A DNA stretch of 64,000 nucleotides, taken from Isoetes taiwanensis. Its lineage: Eukaryota; Streptophyta; Lycopodiopsida; Isoetales; Isoetaceae. The position numbers and the translations under genes were made by a program. Below are positions 26,053 to 37,870 of this stretch, piece by piece (position 1 is the stretch's first letter; each line of letters starts with the position of its first letter). A model generated the notes under the pieces. It made no database searches, was not told where the DNA came from, and saw nothing but the letters and a program-made list of their open reading frames with translations. The stretch spans positions 126,001 through 190,000 of the forward strand of contig JAJEKV010000293.1 of the NCBI GenBank assembly GCA_021234155.1. The letters run 5' to 3'.

Positions 26053-26785
26053 ATGGCACTGATGCAATTGGATCAAGTCTCTGTTATGCATAACGGAGAC
26101 TCCCGCTGCCAAATCGTCACCAAATCTGTTCTATATAGCAAATATTTGCAGCAGCTTTTGCCCTGGTTTGATAGCAGAGCAGCCATGGCTGATACTCCTG
26201 GAAGGCTGCTTTCTAGCCTCTCCAATGGAGGAGATAAACATTCTCCCCCTGTTGGAGGCTGTGTTGGTGTCTTCTTTCAGCTCTTTGATTGGAACCGCAG
26301 GCTCTCTGGCAAGCGATTCTTCTCCACAAAACTGCTTCCAGCCGGTAAGTCATGTTGCTTGTGCAGGAATTTTTTGATTGGTGCAGGATCGTTCTGTTTT
26401 TTCTGCTGATTTTAGGAATTTGCTTCGCTATAGTTTGATTTCTTCATCCTGCATTTTGCTTTTGATCTTTGCATCATAGCAGTCAGATCACATTAGAACT
26501 ACTAGCACATCTTCATTTCAACCAGAGGTGCATGTTTGAGACATTTCCACATCTAAAATTCAGGACTGAAAATTAAAATGTGTGATGTAAGCGACCTACT
26601 TTACCAATATCCTTATCAATTAAACATCTAGAGCAGGCACATTCCCATTGAATTTTCCTTCCTGAGCAATATCTGGTTTCCAGAATTGATATTTGAAAGG
26701 TATACTCTGATCTGCAGAATGACCACAAGTCTCAAGGAAGAAGAAGTTCAGGGATGAGAAGTTGCCAATGGCAAAGCTTTTGCTG
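26053..26785 (+). pseudogene. Captured fragment of a TRM/LONGIFOLIA-type (DUF3741) gene
   Basis: Exon one runs from ATG 26,053 to a GT donor at 26,345. Its end contains VGGCVGVFFQLFDWNRRLSG and FFSTKLLPA, which I recognise as the N-terminal signature of plant TRM (TON1-recruiting-motif) proteins that act on cortical microtubules. Exon two (26,718-26,785) begins after ctgcag and ends at CTG|GTATGT. It gives SRKKKFRDEKLPMAKLLL but starts with an in-frame TGA (26,720-26,722), which a single C-to-T change at CGA would explain. No later exons were found. The fragment lies in the same orientation as the Helitron end at 30,666, so capture by that Helitron is the likely origin. Confidence 0.6.
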
Positions 26786-29700
26786 GTATGTTTACTGGTC
26801 TAGCCTTCACAATAAATCTTTATTTGGAAAGAGCATGTAACAATTAGACAATTGCACCTTTCGAGAGGATTTGCTACCCATGGTTGTGCTCTTCATAAAA
26901 AAATATGTTCCATGTTCTAGGTCTATTTCTCACTAGCATAGCATCGGTTATGCACAAATAATGATTCTCTGCTTTCAAAAAATGGCTGATACACATAGAT
27001 CATGGGTTCTTCTCTTTGTTCTTCTTTTAATCTTTGTAGTTTAGCTACTTTTGCTGAATAGCTTGCATGTTGCAATTACTTCTTTCATAGGCATCCAACT
27101 TCAGGTCTACCAATGTTTCATTCAGAAGTTGCATCACTTACATTATTGTTTACACATTATACGACATTGTGCTTCTAGATTATTTGGAAACTCTCAAGCT
27201 TTGTTTGACATGGTTAGGTTTAGTTGTACTTGATAAGATTCTTAGCTGAGACTTAAAATAGCCGTAAAGCTCACTGGATTTACATGCCTTTGATTCTAAA
27301 CGAGTTTGAGATCCATTTATAACTCCATTCTATGCTTTCTGATACAAAGTTGATAATTTCACATTTACAGTCATTGCTTTCCTTTGCAGATATACTGGAG
27401 CATCAGATTTAGAGATCTAGCTGAATTTGGCCACCAGATGGCCATGACTCAGACTAGATCTATTAAAAACTTAATTTTCGTCAAGACTCCTTAGGTTTGC
27501 ATGGAAGTTTGTCTGTGGTTGGTGTTTTGATTAGGTAAATCTTATATGTATTCCTTTTCATTTTTGTTGTTGCAAAGCATACCTTCTACATATAAGCTCT
27601 TTCTGTGATAGCTGAACGGATTCACAAAACTTAAGAAACCACCACATCCACTTTGTCTAGCTGAAGGATGTCTAGCTTTATATTGATATATTCTCGCAAT
27701 ATCCTCTAGGGTGCCATATTTCTTTGCAGATTAACTCTTCCTTGCTGGCTATATGCTACAGGAAGTGTTCTTATTTTACAGACTCTGTTTTTTTTGGAAG
27801 ACTTGATTTAGTTATTTTTGTCCATGCAACAAAACTAGCAGATAGGGGTAGAGCTGGCACATGGTAGCGGAGAAACCGAGATGTCGGTTCACATTCTTTG
27901 ACATTGTTCCATAGTTCTTCAGGTTGTAATGATCGTAATTCTTAAGGCTGCAGTTCTTGAGATTGTATCTTTTGAGATTGTTTCCAATTTGTTATATTGA
28001 GTGTTTTATAAATTCCATATTGTTCTAGGGTAAATTTGAGGTTTAGTGTGCATAGGAGACAACAGATTCTTTAGTGTGAGTAAAAGGACCAAAGGTTGTG
28101 TGCTAGGCCATATTTGGGTAATAAAAGAGGTACTATTTGCCCCTATTTGCTTGCATTCATTGCTTCTTTCTATTGAGCCGAGCATAAAGCAGCGCAAGCA
28201 CCTCCATTTTCTATGTCCCCTTTATAATCGGCGTGCAAGTAAGCATGTATCTTCTCTATTGCTTTTTCATATTCAGGTTTTGAATATCTAGGTCTTGAAT
28301 ATCTAGGTGCAGGTTATGCTTATTGTCTATCAAATATGAGTGAACCATAACAAGTTACATGCACTGGCATTACAATTCCTGAATTTATATCTTATTCTTA
28401 CCTGCTTCGAGGAAGTCACAAACATGGCAACAAAGCCGAGATGTAATGGCAAGTGCTAGCCAAGTTGCGTAATGACTTAATCTTGATACATCTCAGCCTG
28501 TTGTGGCAATAGCGATACTATACCAGGAGCTTAAAAATAAGCTGAATACCAATGGACTAATAGCATTCTAGATGCATTTGTATTGAAGATGATAATGATG
28601 TGACTCATTTCTCGAGTACTTTTGTATCCAAAGTTAGCTCCATCTTTTTCTTCTTTGCACTTTATGTTTATGCGGTTGCCTTTATAGAACACATTTTTAT
28701 GCTCCTAAGATGCCTGTGATACATGATGCAGGCAAGTTGGTACCATATGCAGGCATTTTGGAGTAAGCTTTGCTTTGCTTAGCTATTCACATGATATCGA
28801 GGATGGCAGGATGAGAGTTACTTGCAGGCATGTAGTGTGTAATTATGTGCCTTTGCATATTCACTTTGTAGCACCAGAATTTGGTAAGGTTTGCATTTCT
28901 TAGAAGACCATGATGGCAGCCTTCCATTTTTGGAAGACCACTGCGATGTCAACTAAATGTTATCTTTCTGTTGTGTGCAGGTGCTGTATAGCATTAGCCA
29001 TCTGAATATATGTTGTATATCATCTGCATCTGGATGTCCTAGCAAGCTGTCTGTAGCAACCACAATGATCAATTATGCATTCAGGTAGTTCTTGGATCAT
29101 TCTTTTGCTTTGTCACTTACATGCGGAGATAGCATTACTATTGGTGCTTCTATTTGAACAGAAGCAGTTACGGCCATTGCTGCCATCTAAGTCTGAAATA
29201 ATCGAATGGAGATGTAAAGGAGGATTAAAAACTCTTCACTTCAGGCCATTGTATGCTTTGTCTTGAAAATCCTTAGGTGAAAAATATTTTGGTGAAAAAT
29301 CACACGGGCGTGTTTAATCCTACATCCAGTGCTATCATTTTGTTAAAATGCTAGTCTTACATCCAGTGCTAATCCTACGTCCAGTGCAGTCATTTTGTTA
29401 AAATGCAGAATGCAGGAACCGAGACTAACATTTCCTAGGTCAGGAGCTAACGTTTGAAAATATTTGCTATGTCAAGGGCTAATGTTTGGATACCAAACAT
29501 CTTTAACTAATTCATGTTCTCTTGGTTTTGAATAATAAATCCAAGCCTCAGCATTTTCAATAATTCCATGTGTCCTTTCTACGGTGCAAAAATGTCCAGA
29601 AATTTTAGACGACTTCAAATAATTTTTCGATTATAGCCTACAATACCATGACTTGGCAGCAAGTTCAAATAATTTGTTATAACATTGTATTCTACAAAAT

Positions 29701-30267
29701 AAAATATGAATATAAAATGTTGATGTGCATCATCGTCTTCGATGAATCCTAGAATGGAAATATTCAGAGTTTCTTGACTGACTTCAAATAATCTTCTGAT
29801 TCTAGGCTTCAATTTTGTAACTTGCTAAGTTCAAATGATTGTTTGCCTAGTGGTGTGACGTTAAAATATGCTTGCTTCCTTCTATAATGAGAATTTAAAA
29901 ATGTTAAAACCTCCAAACACAATGCCTTCATATACTCCTATTTTCTAAACCACCAAAGGCATGGCATGCCATTAATGGTGTATTTTAACCCACAATTGAA
30001 TGTGTTCCTAGAGTCATCACTCTGAACATATTGGTTAGATAAAGAGGTTAGTCAACAACTCTAAGAAGTACTATGATGCTACTAAATCCAGACAGTAATG
30101 TTAGTAACCAAAATCATCACATCATTCACTTGATAAACATATCCCTTATTTCAACAATTGGGTAGGAAAGAAAGGATAATGAACAACTCCAAGAAGTATC
30201 ATGAGCCTACTAAAGCCAATGTAACAATATTGAACCTATCAAAGTTTAGCAGATATATTGAGTAAGA
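26786..30267. other. Non-coding DNA after the gene fragment
   Basis: AT-rich, intron-like sequence with many pyrimidine tracts and no recognisable exon. It may represent introns and flanks captured with the TRM-like fragment. Small frames (63-81 codons) have no domain. Confidence 0.4.
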
Positions 30268-30470
30268 TGTACAAAGGCCAACTAAACATATTGAGGGCTA
30301 AGAATAATGTAGGATAGATTTAAAAATAAATTATTCAAGGAGCAAATTCTACCAGTAATAAAGTTACATGTACAAAGGCCAACTAAACATATTGAGGGCT
30401 AAGAATAATGTAGGATAGATTTAAAAAGAAATTGCTCAAGGAGCAAATTCTACCAGTAATAAAGTTACAT
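30268..30470 (+). repeat. Tandem duplication of a 101-bp unit
   Basis: 30,268-30,368 and 30,369-30,470 both run from tgtacaaaggccaactaaac to accagtaataaagttaca, with two or three differences. It lies about 200 bp inside the Helitron 3' end. Short tandem repeats near the 3' end are common in Helitrons. Confidence 0.85.
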
Positions 30471-30616
30471 ATCCATCGCACTGAATTACGATGACACAAT
30501 GCACCATCTCACGTTGGCCAAATAATAAATAGAATGCTAATCTGTAAATCTTATCCAGACCATTTAAAGAAACAATCCCTTTATCCTGACATCACTGCAA
30601 AAAAAAAAAAAAAAAG

Positions 30617-30666
30617 ACTACTACAGATCGCAACAAATGCCCGGCAATGCCGGGCACCGTTACTAG
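30617..30666 (+). mobile_element. Helitron 3' terminus (hairpin plus CTAG)
   Basis: TGCCCGGCA (30,638-30,646) and TGCCGGGCA (30,648-30,656) form a 9-bp stem. Six bases later the sequence ends CTAG (30,663-30,666) followed by T. A GC-rich hairpin 6-12 nt before CTRR, with T as the next host base, is the defining 3' end of plant Helitrons, which move by an HUH helicase and insert between A and T. The 5' TC end lies upstream, probably between 24.4 and 26 kb, and could not be fixed. An A run (30,598-30,615) precedes it. Confidence 0.75.
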
Positions 30667-30667
30667 T

Positions 30668-33100
30668 TATCTAGGAATTCATTTTATCTAGGTAATTTAG
30701 TCTAACACACCAAGTACATCCAAAAAGTAAGTCTCCTTCTACCACCCCATAACAGTAAATAAGTACCTTTCTCAGTGACTAGTAAAGTGCCATGAGGTAG
30801 AGTGGATAAAGGTATAAAAATAGGGTTTGTAGAGTAAGTAGACATAAATAATTGCTGTTGTGGTAGTATTAGTTGCCGTGTGCACTTTAGGGCAGTCAAA
30901 TAGGTCAAGAGAACTTTTGTTGCAGATCCTCGAGGCCTCAATACGGGAGCCACTCGACAACATCAACGAATTGAAAGCAGAGGGCAACCTTATGGAGGAA
31001 ACTTCAGCAAACCAAAGGCCAAGATGGTGTATAGGGAAGTCCACAGGAAGGACGATTGCGACATCAAAAATAGACACAAGAGTTGCCAAGAGGGCTATGC
31101 AACAGCCAATGGGGCATCATGTCACTTACGAAATTGATCACATTAGGGAGGAACATCTCCTAGTCAAGGATATTTTCCAAGTGCCATATTGTCTTGAGAA
31201 AGGGCCCCACATCGATGACTAATGTCAGAGCTACGCCACCAACAAGTAGACGACTTCATCAACTCATGATATCAAGAGTTCTAGGACCGTACATACCTCC
31301 TAGGAAGGGCAACTATCGCAGATATACATGCCATAGTAGTATCAGATTTAGATTTCAAGCAAAGATACTTTGGGTAAGGAGGTATTACAAGCCAGCAAGG
31401 GTGAGTTGCTCAAGAATAGGAATATGGCGAGACTGCAACAAACTTCTTCCTCATCAGCCCCGATACTTCAGAGCAGCTACATCAACTTCGACAGCACCAT
31501 CTCAAGATCATGATGATCTTCGATCTTCCACCTGAGAGATTGGAGGTCAAACACCTTTAAGAAGAGGCACCATGGGGGACCAAATACTAGCATTACTAAC
31601 TGATCAGTCAGGATTATAGTCCCTGCACATGGATGCAAATAAACTTCTCTCAGGAAGACAAGTTGCACAGTTAGAAGTGGTAAAGCACTCAACATTGTCA
31701 TCAGCCTTATAACAGCAGCATGTGACTGTCAAGACGAATAGTCGAATCGACAAGGTCAACACAACAATATCAATTCAGGAGTTAGAAGAATCATCCTCAA
31801 ATCTCATAACCTTCAAGGCAGATGAGTCAAACACGAAAGATTCTACACAGTGGTGAACATTACCTTCAAGCCTTTGGGATGCGATACCGAGCCTTATGTC
31901 ACCACTACATCATCAAGTCCACTAATATGGATAATTTAATGAAGGTAGTCATCAACATTAAGGACGAGCAGAGTCAGAATATGTTCGACAAAAGGAAGCA
32001 GGGCACATGAATGATTATAGAACAACTCCAAGGAGACCAGATTTTTCAATAAATTATGGATCATCGTCTTGCTACCCCAATGACTAACAACTACACCAGC
32101 TTTAAGCAAGCTAGAACCCTTATCAGATAGTTAAATATCTTAGAATTATGGGTGATAACATCCATGATGATGGGATTGGGACGAAATCTCGAGTAGAATT
32201 TTGTCATTTCTTTTAGAAAGGATGGACCCGAGAATTGAGCAAAGCTTCAAGGATTGGGAAGAAACACATACGAAGTACTAAAACTATATATATTGCTGAC
32301 AGATATCCAACACATTGGAACCTCTTCGTGAGCTTGATCACCTCGCTAAGAAGGATTCAATAATAGGATAACCATCAACCATGTATACGACGAGTACCTC
32401 CATAGCATAAGGAATAATCCGACCAAACGAAGGGAAGCAATCTAATAAGTCTAGCCAACTTCTTAGATGGCATTAACTCAAAGGTGGGACTATTTCAAGA
32501 GGGCAATAATTAAGAAAGGGGAGATCCTAGAGTATAGATTAGATCTAAAACAAGAATAATTATTTAATTACATAGTTTTTTTATGTGTGCCCAAAGGAAA
32601 GGTCATGCTTACTAAACTTGTGGCCATAGGATTTATGTAAGTAATTCTTTAACTTGTAACCTTGCACCTCCTAGATGGCGGACATCTTTAAGAGTGACTC
32701 TTAAGTCTAAATCTAGGCCAGTAAGTATGGCAAGGCCGAGTAATTAGCAGCACCAACGGAACAAGAGTCAAGTTCGACATCAACATTAAGCGGAGCAAAG
32801 TAGAGCATCGGCACCAACTTATGTAGATTGGCAAGTATGACCTCATAATAGGCATGGAATATTAAAGCCGGCTAAGGCAATAATTGATTATCATAAGCAA
32901 GAGATGTTTATCCCAGCATCAAGGGACAAGTACCTTATGATTAAAGTTAAGGAAGTAATTTCAATCGCGCAACGCATGTTAGTGAAGCAATTACTTAAGT
33001 GCATCATGAGGAATGAGGTCGTACATACTTAAGTTACAAGTCGTCGACCCGACCATAAGAATAAGAAGGAAGATGCTACTTCGGAACAGTTGCCTCGGTC
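30668..33100 (+). pseudogene. Gag/protease-side remnants of the Gypsy element
   Basis: After the Helitron end, coding-like words resume, such as SRELLLQILEASIREPLDNI (30,911-30,970) and, around 31,560-31,700, frames with many stops. Hydrophilic, Gln/Lys-rich composition fits a gag. No catalytic D-S/T-G was identified with confidence. Frames change every 100-300 bp. Confidence 0.4.
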
Positions 33101-33945
33101 AATTTTTAAGCTAATCAAGAAGTCCCATGATATACCTCTGGAGGAAATTTGAGAGCTTTTGCTCTATAGAGGTGTAGAGTCTGAAATCACTCTTGCACCA
33201 GATGCAGAGCCGACCAGCAAAGCTCTTCATAGAATAAGTCCTTCCGAGCTAGCGGAGCTCAAGAAGCAGTTGTAGAATTGATCGTCTTGGGGATCCTTTC
33301 GCCTGGGACGAAAGTCTAAAGATGTATATCAACCATTGGCAGCTCAACAAGCAAATGACATAATGGATCAGCCCCGAGGGGCAAGATTATTCTACAAAAT
33401 CGACTTAAGGTCCGGCAATCATCAAATAAGGATGGAGGAGGAAGATAATTATAAGACTCCTTCAGAACACGGTATGGGCACTATGAGTTCACAGTAATGC
33501 CCTTGAGTCTATCGAATGCTCCACCGACTTTTATGCACTTGAGGAACGACCTCGGGGGATTCACCTTTCATTAGCGTATAATCCATGAGAGTTCAACGGA
33601 GGGGTATTTTTTGGTGCGTATGTATATGTAGGGGTTAGGGGTGTTTTTAGGCATTGATCTAGAGCAATATCTATACATATATGGGTCAAATTGCCTTTTA
33701 AAAATGTGCATACAAGGGGGGTTTTTTGCTACCTCCGAACGCAGATGCCATACCCCCTTTATATATAAGTGCATCCCCGGGGGAACGACATCTTCGAAGA
33801 TTCCTTGGATGAGTTCGTCATCAATTTTTTTTTCTTCGACGACATCGTGATCTTCAGCAAATCAATGGAAGAGCATGCAGGCCATTTGAGGAAAGCCTTG
33901 GAGATGCTAAGACGTCGCCACTTATTGGCAAGCTTTTGAAGCATC
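33100..33945 (+). pseudogene. Reverse transcriptase remnant of the Gypsy element, split by a MITE
   Basis: RT words appear in order: RGVESEITLAPDAEPTSKAL, ISPSELAELKKQL, a deletion, [33 protein letters not shown]. After the MITE (33,551-33,781) come DIFEDSLDEFVINF and the catalytic FDDIVIFSKSMEEHAGHLRK. The YxDD tyrosine is replaced by Phe in the reading seen, as is common in this group (FFDD). Parts of the fingers and nearly all of RNase H are missing. Confidence 0.85.
33551..33781. mobile_element. 231-bp foldback MITE with 8-bp target duplication
   Basis: GGAACGAC lies at 33,543-33,550 and 33,782-33,789. The element begins CTCGGGGGATTCACCT and ends with the inverse of CCCGGGGATGCACTT, an imperfect inverted repeat of 15-16 bp. 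The arms continue to pair loosely for about 80 bp, so the whole element can fold back. It splits the RT between LRND and DIFED. The 8-bp duplication points to the hAT superfamily. No coding capacity. Confidence 0.75.
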
Positions 33946-34109
33946 ATTTTGCAATGCCATCTCCACTTCGGCAAGCGGATTTGGCAAGAAGATAGAAGAA
34001 GCCATCTCCTCTAACATAGAGTTCAAGCACATATGGGCTAGTCTTTGCAAGAGCGCAAGGACGGATTAAGAAAGAGAAACCCTCGAACATTTTAAAAAGA
34101 AAGGCAATC

Positions 34110-34480
34110 TTTAATATCAAAGGACAACTATGCGTGCTTAGAGCATCAGGAGTAAGGAAAATATTCTGTGACACGCATAATAGCCCTATTTCTGGCCATG
34201 CAGAATCTACAAAGGCCTACTTGAAGATTAGAAGTAGCTACTTCTGGCCGCGTATGATGAAGCAGATAGTCAAATATATCCAAGAATGCCAGTTGTGTCA
34301 GCAGACAAAGGCAGAACAACTTCGAATCCCAGGAGTTTTGGAACCTTGGGCAGTGCCAGACGCCGAGTGGGAAGTTATCAGCATGTATTTCATAGCAGAC
34401 CTTCCAAGGACAACAAGGAGCTTTGACCTTGATCGTTGTGGTAGACAAGTTATCAAATAGGCACATTCTTTTCATGCCGC
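34110..34480 (+). pseudogene. Integrase zinc-binding domain remnant of the Gypsy element
   Basis: Reads TMRASGVRKIFCDTHNSPIS, then GHAESTKAYLKIRSSYFWPR and YIQECQLCQQTKAEQ, the His-His-Cys-Cys module of retroviral-type integrases (H in DTHNSPISGH; CxxC in CQLC). EWEVISMYFIADLPRT follows as the start of the catalytic core. The core then continues in other frames to about 34,800, including NGQMERTNKILEERXE-like words near 34,665. Confidence 0.8.
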
Positions 34481-35039
34481 ACCACAGACACAACTTTGGA
34501 TCTAGCCTTGTTGTCTACATAAGAGATTTTTTTCCAGGCTGCACAGAATGCTCGGGTCGATCATCACATATAGAGATCCGAAGTTCTTTAGCGCCTTTTA
34601 GCAAGACTTCTTCAACACGATCTACACCAACTTGTGGACGAATTTTGCTTTTCATATGCAGCCAAATGGGCAAATGGAGCGCACCAACAAAATTTTGGAG
34701 GAACGTTGAGAAACTATGTTGGAACAAGCAATCCAAATGGGCGTATTACATCCACCTGGTCTAGTTACGTACAATAATACGAAGAAGAATCATCGAAGAT
34801 GTCTCCCTCCATGATCAATTACAGTTATCAATGCTTGACCCCAGTTATGTGGCATAATCTAGTGCCCAAGGTGGAAGTTTCTCAAGAACGACAGCAGATA
34901 TGCAGCAGCTTGTGGTAGAAGTACGAGAATATCTTCAAACAGCATGGGCACATCTTAAAGTCTGCAAGATCTTCCATGTGACCTGTTGAAGAGGCACACT
35001 CCACACCCGGAGGAGGTTTTGGAAACTCCAACTTTGTTG

Positions 35040-35231
35040 GAGATGACAGAGGAACAAATTGAAATAATGCCCGAGTTAATCCTCGACAAGGCATTCAAGA
35101 AGACAAGAAGGTCTCAATTCCTCCAATATTTGGTCAAGTGGAAACATTGCCTGTGGAAGACGCAACTTGAGTATTGAAGCAGGATCTAGAGAAGCAATAC
35201 CCGGGCTTCATGAAGGAGTTCGACGGCTGAG
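35040..35231 (+). pseudogene. Chromodomain remnant of the Gypsy element
   Basis: IMPELILDKAFKKTRRSQFL and QYLVKWKHC, then PVEDAT, TGA where Trp is expected (35,167-35,169), and VLKQDLEKQYPGFMKEFDG before the final TGA (35,229-35,231). This is the histone-reading tail of a chromovirus integrase. The Trp-to-stop change is a single G-to-A. Confidence 0.75.
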
Positions 35232-36014
35232 TCATCTCCGAGCTGATCGATGCCGACTTGTCAGGTGCTTAGTTAAGTGTATGTCTTAGTATAGCTTTAG
35301 TAAGGCATATCGCATGACCAGGAGGGTCATATGAGAGGAAGAGAGGCATGGTGGGTGATGATGAGACCATCATTCGGATGATCTCTATGCTACAATGCAG
35401 GGCACGTGCACCTGACCATAGGGGCGTCATGGTGAGGTATGAGTGATCATGCGCGATGATGGGATCGTGAGACGTTCCCTAGCTTAAACCCTCAGGGGCA
35501 TGAGGCACTGCAGGTGTACTCGATCAAGGGGATCGTGTACAAGATAGCACCTGATCATGGGCAATGATAGGATCATCTTAAATGGTCCTTAAGCTCAAAT
35601 CCTTATGGGGCCATGATCGAGTGCAAGGTAGTAGGGTAACCTTGAGCTAGTAGTTCGGCTCAAGGAAGTAATTAGAGGGGTGGTCCCCTAAAACCACAAA
35701 CTTATTAACTTATATAACGTAATGTGCTGGAGGAGGGAGCATGTTACGAGAAGACAGGAGTCATAGATTTTAGACTTAACTATGAACTCCTAAATTTGTT
35801 GTAATAATATTATGTGTGTATACTTTTATAATAATAGTGTTATGGCTATATAATTTTGTATAACTTATAAATATAGCCTTATAATTACATAATAAGTAAT
35901 TAACGGAAAGTTGATCTTTCCAATAGAGTTAAGTTCCTATATTCTTGTTGTGAGATTTTGCAGGGCTGTTGCAGGTTCGTCACCTTAGCGTAATGCTGAG
36001 GATAGCATTATCAT
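35232..36014 (+). other. 3' untranslated region of the Gypsy element
   Basis: No gene is seen. Imprecise repeats of 'ctgatcat.ggcaatgata' and 'catgatcg' occupy 35,310-35,640, followed by AT-rich sequence up to the polypurine tract. Confidence 0.5.
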
Positions 36015-36027
36015 AAGGGGGGGAGAA
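36015..36027 (+). promoter_or_regulatory. Polypurine tract
   Basis: AAGGGGGGGAGAA lies directly before the 3' LTR start TGTGACG. It is the plus-strand primer site of the retrotransposon. Confidence 0.9.
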
Positions 36028-36154
36028 TGTGACGTTCCCCTGAAATATACGCTATAAATACGTATATTTCTGGGCCACGTCACTGTACAAGCCTAATTTA
36101 GTAGCTTTGTACATCATAGTAGGTGGAAAAGGGAGCATGGCTAAGTTATTCATA

Positions 36155-37870
36155 CAAGAAATTTATCGCGGCGGCCTTGGCCGCCGCGAACATTTCTCTA
36201 GTTCTAAACCTGTGTAGTAGGGAATCATTATTACTGTCCAGTCAACTAGATTCGCATTAGATTCACTCGTCATAAGAATTGATAACAGAAAGTTAAAGCA
36301 TGGAGGAAATGTGCTAATGTATGTTCTCATTCTTGATTCCCAAGTAGATGTGAGTATGTTCTCATTTCTTTAATAGGACACAAATGGGGCTTGCAAGCCC
36401 AGAAAAACATCCCGTGCCTCCAACTGCATATCACGAAGCAATTGCCAAATATCATTTGTAAATATAAGATGACGCATTACTCTAAAGTACATGCAAAAGT
36501 CTTCATAGCTTGCAGTGGATGCAAATATCAGGAGAAAAATGCTTATTGCGGAATTATGTCATTCATAAATATGCTATATTACCATATGACCTTACCTCTG
36601 CAACAGTTCTGTGAACTTATGCAATTTGATACCCGAAAGCAACGTACAGCATATCCTATACCCGTTTATCAACCTTCTAAATTATCATGTTTGAATAAAT
36701 GACCCTTTAATCTACATATTTTGATACTCAAAGAACAGGCCATCACGAGTAATAAGGGAACCTAGTGTCAAGTGATTACATCTAAGAGGAGGAAATGATC
36801 GATCGCTTCAAAGAACTCCTGGGCATCCCAAGATTCTTTGCTCAATAACTTGACAATGTTACTATGCCCCCTGTATGGTCTGCAGATAATGAAGTTAAAA
36901 CTTAACGACCTATTTTCAAAGGAAAAAAAGAAAAACAACGGCTAGGAAGGATGACCGGCTTTATGAGCAGGAGTGCATCCATCAGAATCTAAAGCAGATG
37001 GGTTGGCTCCATAGCTTAAGAGCAGCCTCACAATCTCCTCATGGCCCCCATATGATGCTCTGTAAAGACTGGTTGCTTTTCCTGCTTTTGTTTGAATATC
37101 TACTTCAGCTCCATGCTGGATAGAATCGAGGTTGAGTAATACATTTAAAAATACAGTTTTTAGTATCGGCAAATAGGGACACACCTGTAAGAGAAAGATG
37201 CATTCCTTTTTCCTATCGATTTCACCCTTTCTTCATCATATTTTAATCCCTCAAACATCGATTCTGTTCTGCTCTTGCCTATTTTTGTAGCGCGATGCGT
37301 AAATCCGGCATCTAAAATAGCCTTTTCTTCTATATTTGTAGCGCGATGCATAGAGAGGAAGAAAGCTTTAAATCAGAAGGATCCAGGTTCATGAGTCGGA
37401 GCGTACCTGTCAATAGACCAGAAAAATCCCCCCATTTCAGGAATCCTAAGGGACGTATGCATCCCAGAATCAGAACCTGGCCGCAAAAACTTTGCTTCAG
37501 AATCAGAAGCTGGCTGCAAAAACTTTGCTTCAGATTCAATAGTGCAGCTTGAAGAAACTTATGAGGCAGATATCTTTTAAGGTGTCGACTTGAGCCATCC
37601 AAGAGGTTGCTTGAAAGCTCACGCAACCCAAATTGCTTGTGGAGGAAGAAAGAGCAGGAAAGAAAGATTGCTTGCAGGGGACGAAAGAAAGGGGGCGTAG
37701 CCGCAATCTCAGACAGTAGGGAGAGCACGGTGACATCACACTAATACACTAATGGAATTTAGTTTTTGATTTTTTTGCTTTTTATAGGGCACGTGTCATG
37801 CCCACATTTTTTTCCAGGGCAGAAATATTAGGTTCAAACAAAAATTGTACCTGACTTATATATGTATTGA
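36155..37870 (-). mobile_element. Complete 1716-bp non-autonomous Helitron carrying ankyrin exons
   Basis: It is inserted between A and T of the LTR with no target duplication. On the minus strand it begins TCAATACATATATAAG (5' TC) and ends with an 11-bp hairpin (arms at 36,166-36,176 and 36,179-36,189, loop TT), then about ten bases, then CTTG followed by host T. Helitrons normally end CTRR, so CTTG is an unusual terminus. No Rep/helicase is present. It contains fragments of an ankyrin-repeat gene in the same orientation. Confidence 0.82.
36780..37115 (-). pseudogene. Captured ankyrin-repeat gene fragment
   Basis: The first exon (37,115-36,956) follows tatccag and ends at GCCG|GTCATC. It encodes HGAEVDIQTKAGKATSLYRA and SYGGHEEIVRLLLSYGANPS, then DSDGCTPAHKA: one and a half ankyrin repeats resembling ANKRD39-type small ankyrin proteins. 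The second exon starts after ctgcag near 36,883 and gives PYRGHSNIVKLLSKESWDAQ, but the splice phase does not match by one base. Ankyrin repeats mediate protein binding. The fragment is probably non-functional and was carried by the Helitron. Confidence 0.65.

Noticed and set aside
36155-36200. Reading the 36.16-kb hairpin plus CTAG|T at 36,200 as a plus-strand Helitron 3' end
   Set aside because: LTR sequence continues up to 36,154, leaving no room for a body on that side. The minus-strand Helitron model explains both junctions exactly.
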